Made by a program: the position numbers and the translations under genes
In this document: in pieces, positions 16,502 to 27,337 of the stretch
Layout: each line of letters begins with the position of its first letter
How positions within the stretch are numbered: the stretch's first letter is position 1
Origin: Accumulibacter sp.
GTDB lineage: Bacteria > Pseudomonadota > Gammaproteobacteria > Burkholderiales > Rhodocyclaceae
Length of the DNA stretch: 37,012 bases
Assembly: GCF_023806635.1 (NCBI RefSeq)
Contig: NZ_JAMTDQ010000010.1
Location: 1-37,012, forward strand
Reading direction: 5' to 3'
The notes under the pieces: generated by a model
Seen by the model: only the letters and a program-made list of their open reading frames with translations
Told to the model about the DNA's origin: nothing
Databases searched by the model: none

Positions 16502-18052
16502 ATGAGCTACGACGCTTTCCTGAGCTACAGCAGGGAGGACGAGGACGAGGTGACGCGGATCGCCGAGCGCCTGCGCGACGAGGCCAACCTGCAGGTGTGG
16601 TTCGATCGCTGGGAACTCGTCCCGGGCGACCCGTGGCAGGAGAAGCTCGAGGAGGCACTGCGCCAGCTCAACACCAGCGTCGTCTTCATCGGCCGCAAGG
16701 GGCTGGGCAACTGGCAGGCGCCGGAGGTGCGGGCGGCGCTGAACCGCAATGCCGAACGCAAGATGCGCGTGGTACCCGTGGCGTTGCCCGGCGTCGACGT
16801 CCGCGACGAACGAATCCCGCTGTTCCTCAAGAACCTCGACTTCTGCCTCCTGCGTTCGCTCGACGACCAGCCGAACTTCGAGCGCCTTGTCGCCGGCATC
16901 ACCGGCGTCCATCCGCGCTTCGCCCGCGCGGCGCAAGCGGCACGCCCGGCGGCGACGACGCCCGAGCCGAGCGATCCGAACCGCGAGGCGATCGCCTATC
17001 TGCAGGGACACCTCGAGAACGATGCCATCTCGTTCTTCGTCGGCCGCGGCCTCATGTCGGCGCTCACCCCCTGCGACATCAGCGAGAAACTGTTGCGATC
17101 GCTCGAACTGATCGGCGAGGAGGCACCGGCGATGCTCCCGTCGCTCGACCTGGCAGCCAACTACTACGCCGTCAAGAGCGACGAGAACCGCCTGCAGACC
17201 GATGTCGCGAGCATCCTGCGCCAGGGCCACCTGCAGATACCGCCGGCGTATGGTGAGCTTGCGCTGCTGCTGCGCGGACTCTGTGCCCGCCCCGCCGGCC
17301 GCGGACGCCGGCGCTACCGCCATCTCGTCATCACCTCGGTTCTCGACACGACGATCGAGCAGGCCTTCCTGCGTGCCGGCATGGGATTCACACGCTTCGT
17401 CCAGTCGGCCTCGGGCAGGCGGCTCGACATCAACCTCTACGACCAGGTGGAGCTGAGCGACAGTGGCTTCATCCGCGTCAGCGAGCGCAGTGGCTACCAC
17501 CACTCCTTCCCGCTCGACAGCAGCGACGACATGGACCGCGTCATCGAGGAATGCGACGCCCGCAGCGTCAGCCTCGAACAGGCCAGCGCCGGCTCGCCCG
17601 ATGGCGCGCAGCTGGCGACCATCTTCGGCGACCTGCGCGAACCGATCCTCTACAAGCTGCACGGCTCACTCGACGTTCGCGACAGCTTCACCCTCTCGAC
17701 CGAACAGTATTACGAAGCCGTGTCGCGCTCGCCGTCGCACAGGGCCGTACCGGAGCAGATCGGACAGATTCTCTCCAATACGCCGATCGTCTGCCTTGGC
17801 AGCCGCATCCTCGACCCGGATTTCCGCCTCAGCTACTACCTGCTGCGCGAGTGCCTCGACGTGCGCCGCGGACAGATCCGGCGCTTCGCCGTGCATCCGC
17901 GCGATCTCGGTGACCAGCGCGACTGCAGCCACCAGATGGGGCTGCGTGCCTGGAGCCGGCTGGCGAACTGGGCGACGACGCGCTACGGTGTCGAGATGCT
18001 CGACATGCCCGGCGAACGGTTCCTCAGGCAACTGCGCGGAGGTTCGCCGTGA
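16502..18052 (+). CDS. TIR-SIR2 fusion protein (putative immune NADase effector)
   Basis: Cytosolic protein of 516 residues. Residues 1-135 are a TIR domain: MSYDAFLSYSREDEDEV, then FDRWELVPGDPW, with Glu38 at the position of the catalytic glutamate of NAD-cleaving TIRs, and a GLGNWQAPEV box (67-76). After an Ala/Pro linker (141-160), residues about 170-500 form a SIR2-like domain: FFVGRGLMS (178-186), VITSVLD (276-282), KLHGS with His387, and LGSRILDPDF (432-441). The usual GAGxS motif is G-R-G-L-M, and the catalytic Asn of T-x-N-x-D is Val280, so the SIR2 part is probably not a normal NADase and may bind a nucleotide instead. In Thoeris, TIR and SIR2 sit on separate proteins. The start at 16502 places the TIR domain at the very N-terminus; the frame is open upstream to 16424 without domain character. 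The stop overlaps the next gene's start. Confidence 0.88.
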   Translation: MSYDAFLSYSREDEDEVTRIAERLRDEANLQVWFDRWELVPGDPWQEKLEEALRQLNTSVVFIGRKGLGNWQAPEVRAALNRNAERKMRVVPVALPGVDVRDERIPLFLKNLDFCLLRSLDDQPNFERLVAGITGVHPRFARAAQAARPAATTPEPSDPNREAIAYLQGHLENDAISFFVGRGLMSALTPCDISEKLLRSLELIGEEAPAMLPSLDLAANYYAVKSDENRLQTDVASILRQGHLQIPPAYGELALLLRGLCARPAGRGRRRYRHLVITSVLDTTIEQAFLRAGMGFTRFVQSASGRRLDINLYDQVELSDSGFIRVSERSGYHHSFPLDSSDDMDRVIEECDARSVSLEQASAGSPDGAQLATIFGDLREPILYKLHGSLDVRDSFTLSTEQYYEAVSRSPSHRAVPEQIGQILSNTPIVCLGSRILDPDFRLSYYLLRECLDVRRGQIRRFAVHPRDLGDQRDCSHQMGLRAWSRLANWATTRYGVEMLDMPGERFLRQLRGGSP

Positions 18053-20160
18053 CGACGCCGATGCTCGAGCAGTACAAGCCGTACAAGGGCCCGGAGAGCT
18101 ACCAGGTCGAGGATGCCGCCTTCTTCTTCGGTCGCAGGGAAGTGGCCGACCAGATCGTCGCGCACGTGCTCTCGGCGCAGATGAGCCTGCTGCACGCCCA
18201 GTCGGGCGCCGGCAAGACCTCGCTGCTCAACGCCCTGGTGATCCCGCAACTCGAGGAGCGCGGCTGGACACCGGTGCGCGTCCTGCCGCAGAACGATCCG
18301 GTGCGGGCGACGCGGATTGCCTGCCTGCAATACGTCGTGCCACCGCCGGAAGCCGAGGCGCTTGCCCTGCGGCGCGCGCTGGACGGCCTCTTCGCCGCCG
18401 CCGATGATCCGACTCTCGACGAATTGCTGGCGCGCTACGACGATCCGGAGATTCTGCCGGTGCGCGATCCGCGCAAGCGCTGCCTCATCGCGCCGGTCCC
18501 GCTCGCAGGGCTCGGCGCCCGCTACCCGGCGCTCGACGATGGCAAGGTGACGCCCTACATCTGCCGCCTGCTGCGCTCCAGCCTCGATCTGGCAACCGTC
18601 GCCGACCATCTGGCAGCGATCGCCACCGCCTGTGGCACCGGCGGCGAGTCCTGGCAACCGGTTCGCGGCGACACGCGCGTGCGGCAGCTGCTGCAGACCC
18701 TTGACGGTCCCGGCTGTCGGGCGGCCTACGCGACGACGCTCGACTACCTCGACCTGCCGGTACGCGAACTGCGACCCTTCATCGACAACCTGCTGCGCAT
18801 CTACGGCTCGGTGCGACCGGGTTTCTGCCTCGTCCTGCTATTCGACCAGTTCGAGGAGCTGTTCACGCGCTTCGTCGACCCCGGTTCGCTGCACGCGCCG
18901 GGCAGCAACGAGATGCCGGACTGGCGCCTGCGCGTCGAGTTCATCGACGAACTGCGAACACTCTGCCGTGAGCCGCGGGCAGAAAGCGGGCGCCGTCGTG
19001 GCGGTCGGCGGTCGCTGCTGCCGGTCCGCTACCTGCTCTCGATGCGCAGCGAGTACATCGCCCAGTTGCGGCCGATCCGCGAGTTCGTTCCCGAACTCGA
19101 CCGCTCGGCCTGCCAGCTCGAGCTGCTGACCCAGGCGAGCGCACGCCAGGCGATCGAGGAACCGGCGGTGCTCTACGGCTATACCTACGAGGAAGAGTGC
19201 TTCAACCAGATCCTCGCCGACCTCTTGAAGGAAGAGCGCTACATCGAGCCCGCCCACCTCTCTCTGGTGTGCGAGAAGCTCTGGCTCGAGTCGGGCCGCC
19301 TGCTCGTCGGCCGCGATGCCCCGGCTGCCGCCGGCGAGTTGCCGACCGTGCCGCTCGCCACCTACGCCGAGCGCCTGCACGGCGCGCGCGGAATCCTGCG
19401 CGACTTCCTGCACGACTTCCTCGTCGCCCTGGCCGACGACGACGAGCGGCGCGAGGCGCTCGAACTGATCGAGCCGCTGATCACCGGCAGCGGCACGCGC
19501 AACATCGTCGAACGTCGGCAACTGATCCATTCTCCGTTCCGCGACGCGACGCGACGGACGGCGCTGCTCGACAAGCTGGTCAACCGCACGCTGGTGCGCA
19601 TCGAGCCACGCCTCGGTGGCCAGTTCATCGAGATCACGCACGAATTCCTCATCCCGGCGATCCAGGAGGCCCTGCAGAAGTATCTCTACGGCAACGTCGA
19701 GTACCAGCAGTTTCGCGTCGCGCTGCGCGCCCTGGCAGAGAGCCAGCGCGATCCCGCCGCCTCGGCCACCGACTCGGTGATCAACCGCGCCGAGTTCGCC
19801 ATCCTCGACCGCAACCGACACCGCGTGCAATGGAACGGCTGGGCGGTCGAGCAGATGCTGCGTGCCTGGCTCTGCCACGGCAGCGGCAGCGAGCAGCGGC
19901 CGACCCTGCGCTACTGGCTGGACGCCGCCAGCGGCCTCGCCTCGATCGCCGACCTCGGAACCATCCGCCAGCACCTCGCCGGCAGCGCTGCCGGACCGGG
20001 CGCACTGGCGCGGCCCGAGCTGCAGCAGATCAATGCCAACCGTGAGCGGCAGCCCTTCACGCCCGCCGAGCGGCAGGCGATCCTGCGCAGTGAACTCCTG
20101 CGCGCCACCGCCGACGAGCACGACGACGTGCGCTACTGGACCCTGCAGGTGATGCAATGA
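18049..20160 (+). CDS. nSTAND-type P-loop NTPase
   Basis: Protein of 703 residues, likely a cytosolic signal-activated ATPase switch. The N-terminus has F-F-F-G-R-R-E (25-31), the entry motif of nSTAND proteins, and Walker A AQSGAGKTS with Lys56. Walker B is LLFDQFEELFT with Asp266 and Glu269-270, highly typical of the nSTAND1 family. About 200 residues between the two Walker motifs form a long insertion, including a DPRKRC segment and a helical part. After it come the arginine-rich sensor region (YLLSMRSEYIAQL), the helical lid (ASARQAIEEPA) and a winged-helix-like ITHEFLIPA motif (about 528-536). The last ~170 residues are helical. No WD40 or TPR sensor is fused. GTG start at 18049 overlapping the TIR-SIR2 stop; the ATG at 18061 is an alternative. 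In STAND immune proteins (e.g. Avs) such a module senses an invader and activates an effector. Confidence 0.87.
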   Translation: MTTPMLEQYKPYKGPESYQVEDAAFFFGRREVADQIVAHVLSAQMSLLHAQSGAGKTSLLNALVIPQLEERGWTPVRVLPQNDPVRATRIACLQYVVPPPEAEALALRRALDGLFAAADDPTLDELLARYDDPEILPVRDPRKRCLIAPVPLAGLGARYPALDDGKVTPYICRLLRSSLDLATVADHLAAIATACGTGGESWQPVRGDTRVRQLLQTLDGPGCRAAYATTLDYLDLPVRELRPFIDNLLRIYGSVRPGFCLVLLFDQFEELFTRFVDPGSLHAPGSNEMPDWRLRVEFIDELRTLCREPRAESGRRRGGRRSLLPVRYLLSMRSEYIAQLRPIREFVPELDRSACQLELLTQASARQAIEEPAVLYGYTYEEECFNQILADLLKEERYIEPAHLSLVCEKLWLESGRLLVGRDAPAAAGELPTVPLATYAERLHGARGILRDFLHDFLVALADDDERREALELIEPLITGSGTRNIVERRQLIHSPFRDATRRTALLDKLVNRTLVRIEPRLGGQFIEITHEFLIPAIQEALQKYLYGNVEYQQFRVALRALAESQRDPAASATDSVINRAEFAILDRNRHRVQWNGWAVEQMLRAWLCHGSGSEQRPTLRYWLDAASGLASIADLGTIRQHLAGSAAGPGALARPELQQINANRERQPFTPAERQAILRSELLRATADEHDDVRYWTLQVMQ

Positions 20161-21737
20161 GCCATGATGCCGCCCATCAGATCATCGACGAGTTCCTGCA
20201 GGCCGCCGACAGCAGCGCGCAGGCGCGGCGCAACGCCGCCGTCGCACTCGCCACCATCGCCGACGACACGGCGCTGCAGAGACTGTTGCGGCTCGCCATC
20301 GGCGACGCCGACGGCAGTGTGCGCGCCACCGCCGAAGCCGAACTGGCCACCCTTTGCCGGCAGTCACCGGCGAATCTCGGCCGGGCGATGGCAGCGACCC
20401 TCGCCGGCAGCGAGCAGGCGCCGGCAGCCTACGCGCTGCTCGGCCGCCTGCAGGCGCAGGGTGCCAGCCTGCCGCCGCTGCCGGCGGCACTGCCCTGGCT
20501 GCAGCTCGCGCTGTCGCTGTTCCGTCAGGCGCGCGGTGCTGCCGGCTGGTGGTCGCGCTCGGTGCGGGCGATGGTGCCGGGATTGTTCACCGCCCTCCTC
20601 GGCGTCCTTGCCGCGCTCGCCTACATGCAGTGGCTGGCCGAGATCAGCCTGCGCAGCGAGCACGACGTCGTCGGCCCGCTGGTGGCCAGCCTGCTGTTCA
20701 TCGCCGGCCCGCTGATCGCCTTCGGCACCTGGCGAACGACGCCGTACCGCCTGCATCCCCGTCGCGGCAGCGGGGCACTGGCGGAGATCGCCTGGGCCGG
20801 CCTGCATACGGCGGCGCCGGGAGTCGTCTGCGTCGCCGCGATCCTCCTCGAGGATTCGCGGGGCGCCCTCGCGGATCCGGAAGACTGGGTCATCGCCGGC
20901 ATGCTGCTCCTGCTGCCGCCGATCGTCGCCGCTGCCATCCGCGCCGGCACCGTCGTCGCCGACGGCGCTCTCGGCAGCTGCCGGCGCCTCGTCGGCGGCT
21001 CCTTCGCCAGCATCGTCGGCGCTGCCGCCGGCCTCGTCTGCGTCACCCTCGCCACCAGCCTCTTCCATGGCATCAGCAGCAGCGTCTGTTCGCAGGTCTG
21101 GATCTGGTGGCTGCCGATCTGCTTCGGACTCGCCGGAGCCTACGCCTGGATCGACGCCCGTGTTCCGGCTGCCCCCGGAGCGGCGGCCGACAGCCAGCGG
21201 CTGACGATCTCTGCCGTCGTCCTCGGCGTTTTTCTCGTTGGCGCACTGATCCCGGTGGTGCGCGCCAGTGGCGGCATTCTCGGCCTGGCGACACCGCTCG
21301 CCAGCCTCGATGTCGCCGCGCTCGAGACGCGGCCGGCGACCATTCCCCTGCGCTCGCTGCCGGCACGCATCGATCTCAGGCTCCGCGGCGGCGAGCGCTG
21401 GAACCTCATCGTCGACATCGAACCGCCACCGGCCGAGGAATCCGGCGTCTATCTCTGGCGCGCCCGCACCCGTCTACCGCTGCAGCAGGTGGCGGCGGGC
21501 TCGATCCACGAGATCGGCGGCACGAGCAGCTCGACCCTGCTGTTCTTCGAGCGCAATCTCGATCAGCTGCTGCGCGACTCGCAAGCCCTTGGCGCCTTCC
21601 TCGACGCCTGGTGGGGCCGCCAGAGCGTGCCGCCGGTACGCCCCGGCAACGGCAGCGAAACCCCGACCGAGCCACGCGTCGTGAAACTCTCCGCCTTCCC
21701 CGTGGCGCCAACCATCCACTTCGGCAGCAAGCAGTAA
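20157..21737 (+). CDS. HEAT-like protein with seven predicted transmembrane helices
   Basis: Protein of 526 residues, third gene of the TIR-SIR2 unit, overlapping the NTPase by 4 bases (ATGA). Residues 1-100 are a cytosolic helical repeat region of HEAT type (ARRNAAVALATIADDTALQR, then SVRATAEAELATL). Seven hydrophobic segments follow at about 139-160, 171-191, 212-231, 244-263, 283-304, 313-332 and 350-369. The last ~155 residues are soluble, with a beta-rich look (IDLRLRGGERWNLIVDIEPP) and a conserved-looking FFERNLDQLL segment. With an odd helix number the C-terminal domain would be on the far side of the membrane if the N-terminus is cytosolic. I recognise no named family. By position it is either a membrane effector (pore or depolariser) or an anchor that senses envelope damage; both are inference. 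Confidence 0.8.
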   Translation: MSHDAAHQIIDEFLQAADSSAQARRNAAVALATIADDTALQRLLRLAIGDADGSVRATAEAELATLCRQSPANLGRAMAATLAGSEQAPAAYALLGRLQAQGASLPPLPAALPWLQLALSLFRQARGAAGWWSRSVRAMVPGLFTALLGVLAALAYMQWLAEISLRSEHDVVGPLVASLLFIAGPLIAFGTWRTTPYRLHPRRGSGALAEIAWAGLHTAAPGVVCVAAILLEDSRGALADPEDWVIAGMLLLLPPIVAAAIRAGTVVADGALGSCRRLVGGSFASIVGAAAGLVCVTLATSLFHGISSSVCSQVWIWWLPICFGLAGAYAWIDARVPAAPGAAADSQRLTISAVVLGVFLVGALIPVVRASGGILGLATPLASLDVAALETRPATIPLRSLPARIDLRLRGGERWNLIVDIEPPPAEESGVYLWRARTRLPLQQVAAGSIHEIGGTSSSTLLFFERNLDQLLRDSQALGAFLDAWWGRQSVPPVRPGNGSETPTEPRVVKLSAFPVAPTIHFGSKQ

Positions 21738-21740
21738 CTG

Positions 21741-21766
21741 CTTTCCGGGGACAGTATATTCAATTC
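21741..21766. repeat. Short repeat-like remnant (GGGGACAGTATATT type)
   Basis: CTTTCCGGGGACAGTATATTCAATTC lies immediately after the TIR-SIR2 operon. I associate GGGGACAGTATA-type sequences with the borders of REP-associated transposase (RAYT) elements in Betaproteobacteria; this is from memory. No transposase gene is intact here. The 177-bp gap to the kinase stop at 21915 holds no other recognisable feature. Confidence 0.4.
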
Positions 21767-21914
21767 TTCCTGCGCGGCCCTGTTGCCTGCGCAACCGGGT
21801 CGGTTCGACCACCCTGGCGGCGCCGGGAGTGCCACGCCCGCAGGCAACGCCGCAACTCGCGCCCGGCCGGGTCGGCAAGATCGAGGAACCCGGCGGCAAG
21901 CCAATCCCCCATCA

Positions 21915-25489
<3,575 letters not shown>

Positions 25490-25493
<4 letters not shown>

Positions 25494-25723
25494 CGCCGTG
25501 TCAGCCGCCAGGGGACGCGTCGCCGTTCACCGGCGACTGCAGGGCAGCGTCCGATGGTTTCGCCAACGACGGCACGGTCCTCGGGGCTGACGAGTTCGTG
25601 CGCAGCGATCGTGTCGATCAGGTCGGTCGCCGCGGCGTAGCCGAAGATGGCGGCAAAGCCGGGAGTGAAGCCGATGCCGAGCACGACGAGCAGCATCCGC
25701 AGGAGACGGCGCGAGAGCGTCAT
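25490..25723 (-). CDS. Tiny membrane protein between sensor genes
   Basis: A 77-residue protein. Residues 1-34 contain a basic start and one hydrophobic helix ([20 protein letters not shown]), probably one membrane span; the rest is a charged helix and an Arg-rich tail. It overlaps both neighbours by 4 bases (stop of the PAS protein at 25720 and start of the kinase at 25493), which strongly supports it being real and translated. The family is not recognised. It may be a remnant of the N-terminal sensor part of a kinase, because the following kinase itself lacks a membrane region (inference). Confidence 0.65.
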
Positions 25724-26925
25724 GCCGGGTCATCCCGTTCAAACGACAGAGGATAGGGCGGCGCACGGCCGAGTTCCATCGACAGCGCGTTGATGCGCTT
25801 CTTCATGTCGATCAGCGTCAGCTCGCGGCCGATCGTCACGCGATTGAATCGCTCGAGATCGGCATTGCGCTCGCGCAACTCGTCTTCCGCCTGTTTGCGG
25901 TCGGTGATGTCGAAGATGACGCCGTCGAAGTGCAACGCCGTTCCCGATGGACCGCGGACCGGGCGCGCGTGGTCCAGTACCCAGCGGACTTCCCCGCCGG
26001 CGTGATGAATCCGATAGATGGTGCTGAACGGGCGGTCATCGCTGATCGCGGCATCGACCTCGCGCAGAACGCTGGGAAGATCCTCGGCGCAGACCAGGTC
26101 TTTCCACAGCAGTGGGTTCTCCTCGCGCAGGAAGTCCCGTGCCGCATGTCCCGTCAGCGGCAGGACGCCATCCGACATCATCGTGGCGCGCCAGGGGGGC
26201 CGCAACGCGCAGCGATAGACCGCACCCGGAATGTTGCTGGTCAGGGAGCGGAACATCTCTTCACGCTCCGCCAGCTCATCCGCCGCCCGCTTGCGCTCGC
26301 TGATGTCCCGCGAGATGCCGAACATGCCGCAGATCGTGCCCTCGCCATCGCGCAATGGCCCCTTGGTAGCGAGGAATGTCCGCTTGCCGAGCACCGTATC
26401 GAGACATTCCTCGCTCGTCTCGATCCGCTCGCCGGCAACGATGCGTTCACCGATGGCCATCAGCTTCAGGGCCTGGCCCGCCGGGAAAAGATCCCGGTCG
26501 TCGTGGCCGAGCACGTCCGCCGGCGGTCTGCCGACGTAACGGCTGGCAGCGCCGTTGAAAAGGACGTAGCGGCCCTGGGTATCCTTGGCATATATGGCGT
26601 CGTCCGAGTGGTCGGCAATGGCCTGCAGCAACTCCAGCGATTGCTGCCTTTCCTGCAGCATCGTGATTTCCTTCCGGTGCGCCGTGTCGATCCGGCGGAC
26701 CTGGCGCCTGAGCAGCAGATACAGCAGCAGTGTGGTGACGGCGACGAACAGCCAGCCCTTGAACATGCTGACGCGGATGATCTGCTCGCGGCCGGTGAAC
26801 ACGGATTCGACCGCATGGTCCGACAGCAGGAGCCAGAGTGCGGCGAACACTCCGTAGATCGATGCCACCGCGAATGGCACCTGGTCGAGCGTTCGTCGAT
26901 GCGCCACGTGTTGCTGTCGCTTCAT
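25720..26925 (-). CDS. Membrane PAS-domain protein without a kinase domain
   Basis: A 401-residue protein. Two membrane helices at about 16-38 (VASIYGVFAALWLLLSD) and 55-76 (KGWLFVAVTTLLLYLLL) are followed by a coiled helix, a PAS (about 103-215), a second PAS of the PAS_3 type (about 226-350) and a helical C-terminus with the tail ERFNRVTIGREL ... MKKRINALS ... PPYPL. There is no HisKA, GGDEF, EAL or other output. The same architecture and tail occur in the gene at 31276-32835. Both are followed by a large hybrid kinase, so I infer that they act as detached sensor subunits. The start at 26925 was chosen because it overlaps the upstream stop (ATGA); an ATG 21 bases further upstream is also in frame. 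Confidence 0.85.
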   Translation of the reverse strand: MKRQQHVAHRRTLDQVPFAVASIYGVFAALWLLLSDHAVESVFTGREQIIRVSMFKGWLFVAVTTLLLYLLLRRQVRRIDTAHRKEITMLQERQQSLELLQAIADHSDDAIYAKDTQGRYVLFNGAASRYVGRPPADVLGHDDRDLFPAGQALKLMAIGERIVAGERIETSEECLDTVLGKRTFLATKGPLRDGEGTICGMFGISRDISERKRAADELAEREEMFRSLTSNIPGAVYRCALRPPWRATMMSDGVLPLTGHAARDFLREENPLLWKDLVCAEDLPSVLREVDAAISDDRPFSTIYRIHHAGGEVRWVLDHARPVRGPSGTALHFDGVIFDITDRKQAEDELRERNADLERFNRVTIGRELTLIDMKKRINALSMELGRAPPYPLSFERDDPA

Positions 26926-27197
26926 GTCTGGTCGGGCCCGCGGCATTGCAGAGCAATGCTGACGAACTCATCGCAGGGATCGACGAAGGCGTGCACCATG
27001 GCTGGATCGAACCGGCGGGCGCAACCGGAAACGACGAGCAGGTCGGGTGGCGGACGGTCGTGCGCCAGAGACAGGCAACGTCCGCCCGATGTCGCCGCCA
27101 GAACCCGGTACCCGGTCGCCGGCAGACCCGCGAGAAGCTGCGGCTTCCCTGCCGAATCATCGACGATCAGGATCGTCACCCGCGTACCGTCTGTCAT
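26922..27197 (-). pseudogene. Internally deleted response regulator (REC start fused to HD-GYP tail)
   Basis: A 91-residue frame. The first ~57 residues (VTILIVDDSAGKPQLLAGL ... GYRVLAATSGG ... PPPDLLVVSG) are the N-terminal half of a REC domain. The acidic pair is present (DD), but at the phospho-acceptor strand the usual LLLDV reads LVVSG, so the Asp is missing. The next residues (RRFDPAMVHAFVDPCDEF) read like the extreme C-terminus of HD-GYP response regulators, where FDP-x-[LM]-V-x-A-F commonly occurs. The whole middle (rest of REC and the HD-GYP domain, about 250-300 residues) is absent. The simplest reading is an in-frame deletion of a cyclic-di-GMP phosphodiesterase response regulator. 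The frame still overlaps the PAS protein start (ATGA), so it may be kept for translation coupling. Confidence 0.6.
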
Positions 27198-27337
27198 CGA
27201 TCATGCCTCGCGCCCACCTGCAACAGTTTAGAGCAGATCCGGACTCCCGGCCGCTCCACTCCGGCCGCAGTGCTGCCGATCCACAGCCCGGCCTCGCCGG
27301 CAGCCGCGATCCTGCAACACGGCAGCCAGCCAGCCGG

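Noticed and set aside
16387-17256. 289-residue frame overlapping the TIR domain
   Set aside because: Arg/Gly/Pro-rich shadow; the TIR motifs are in the frame that starts at 16502.
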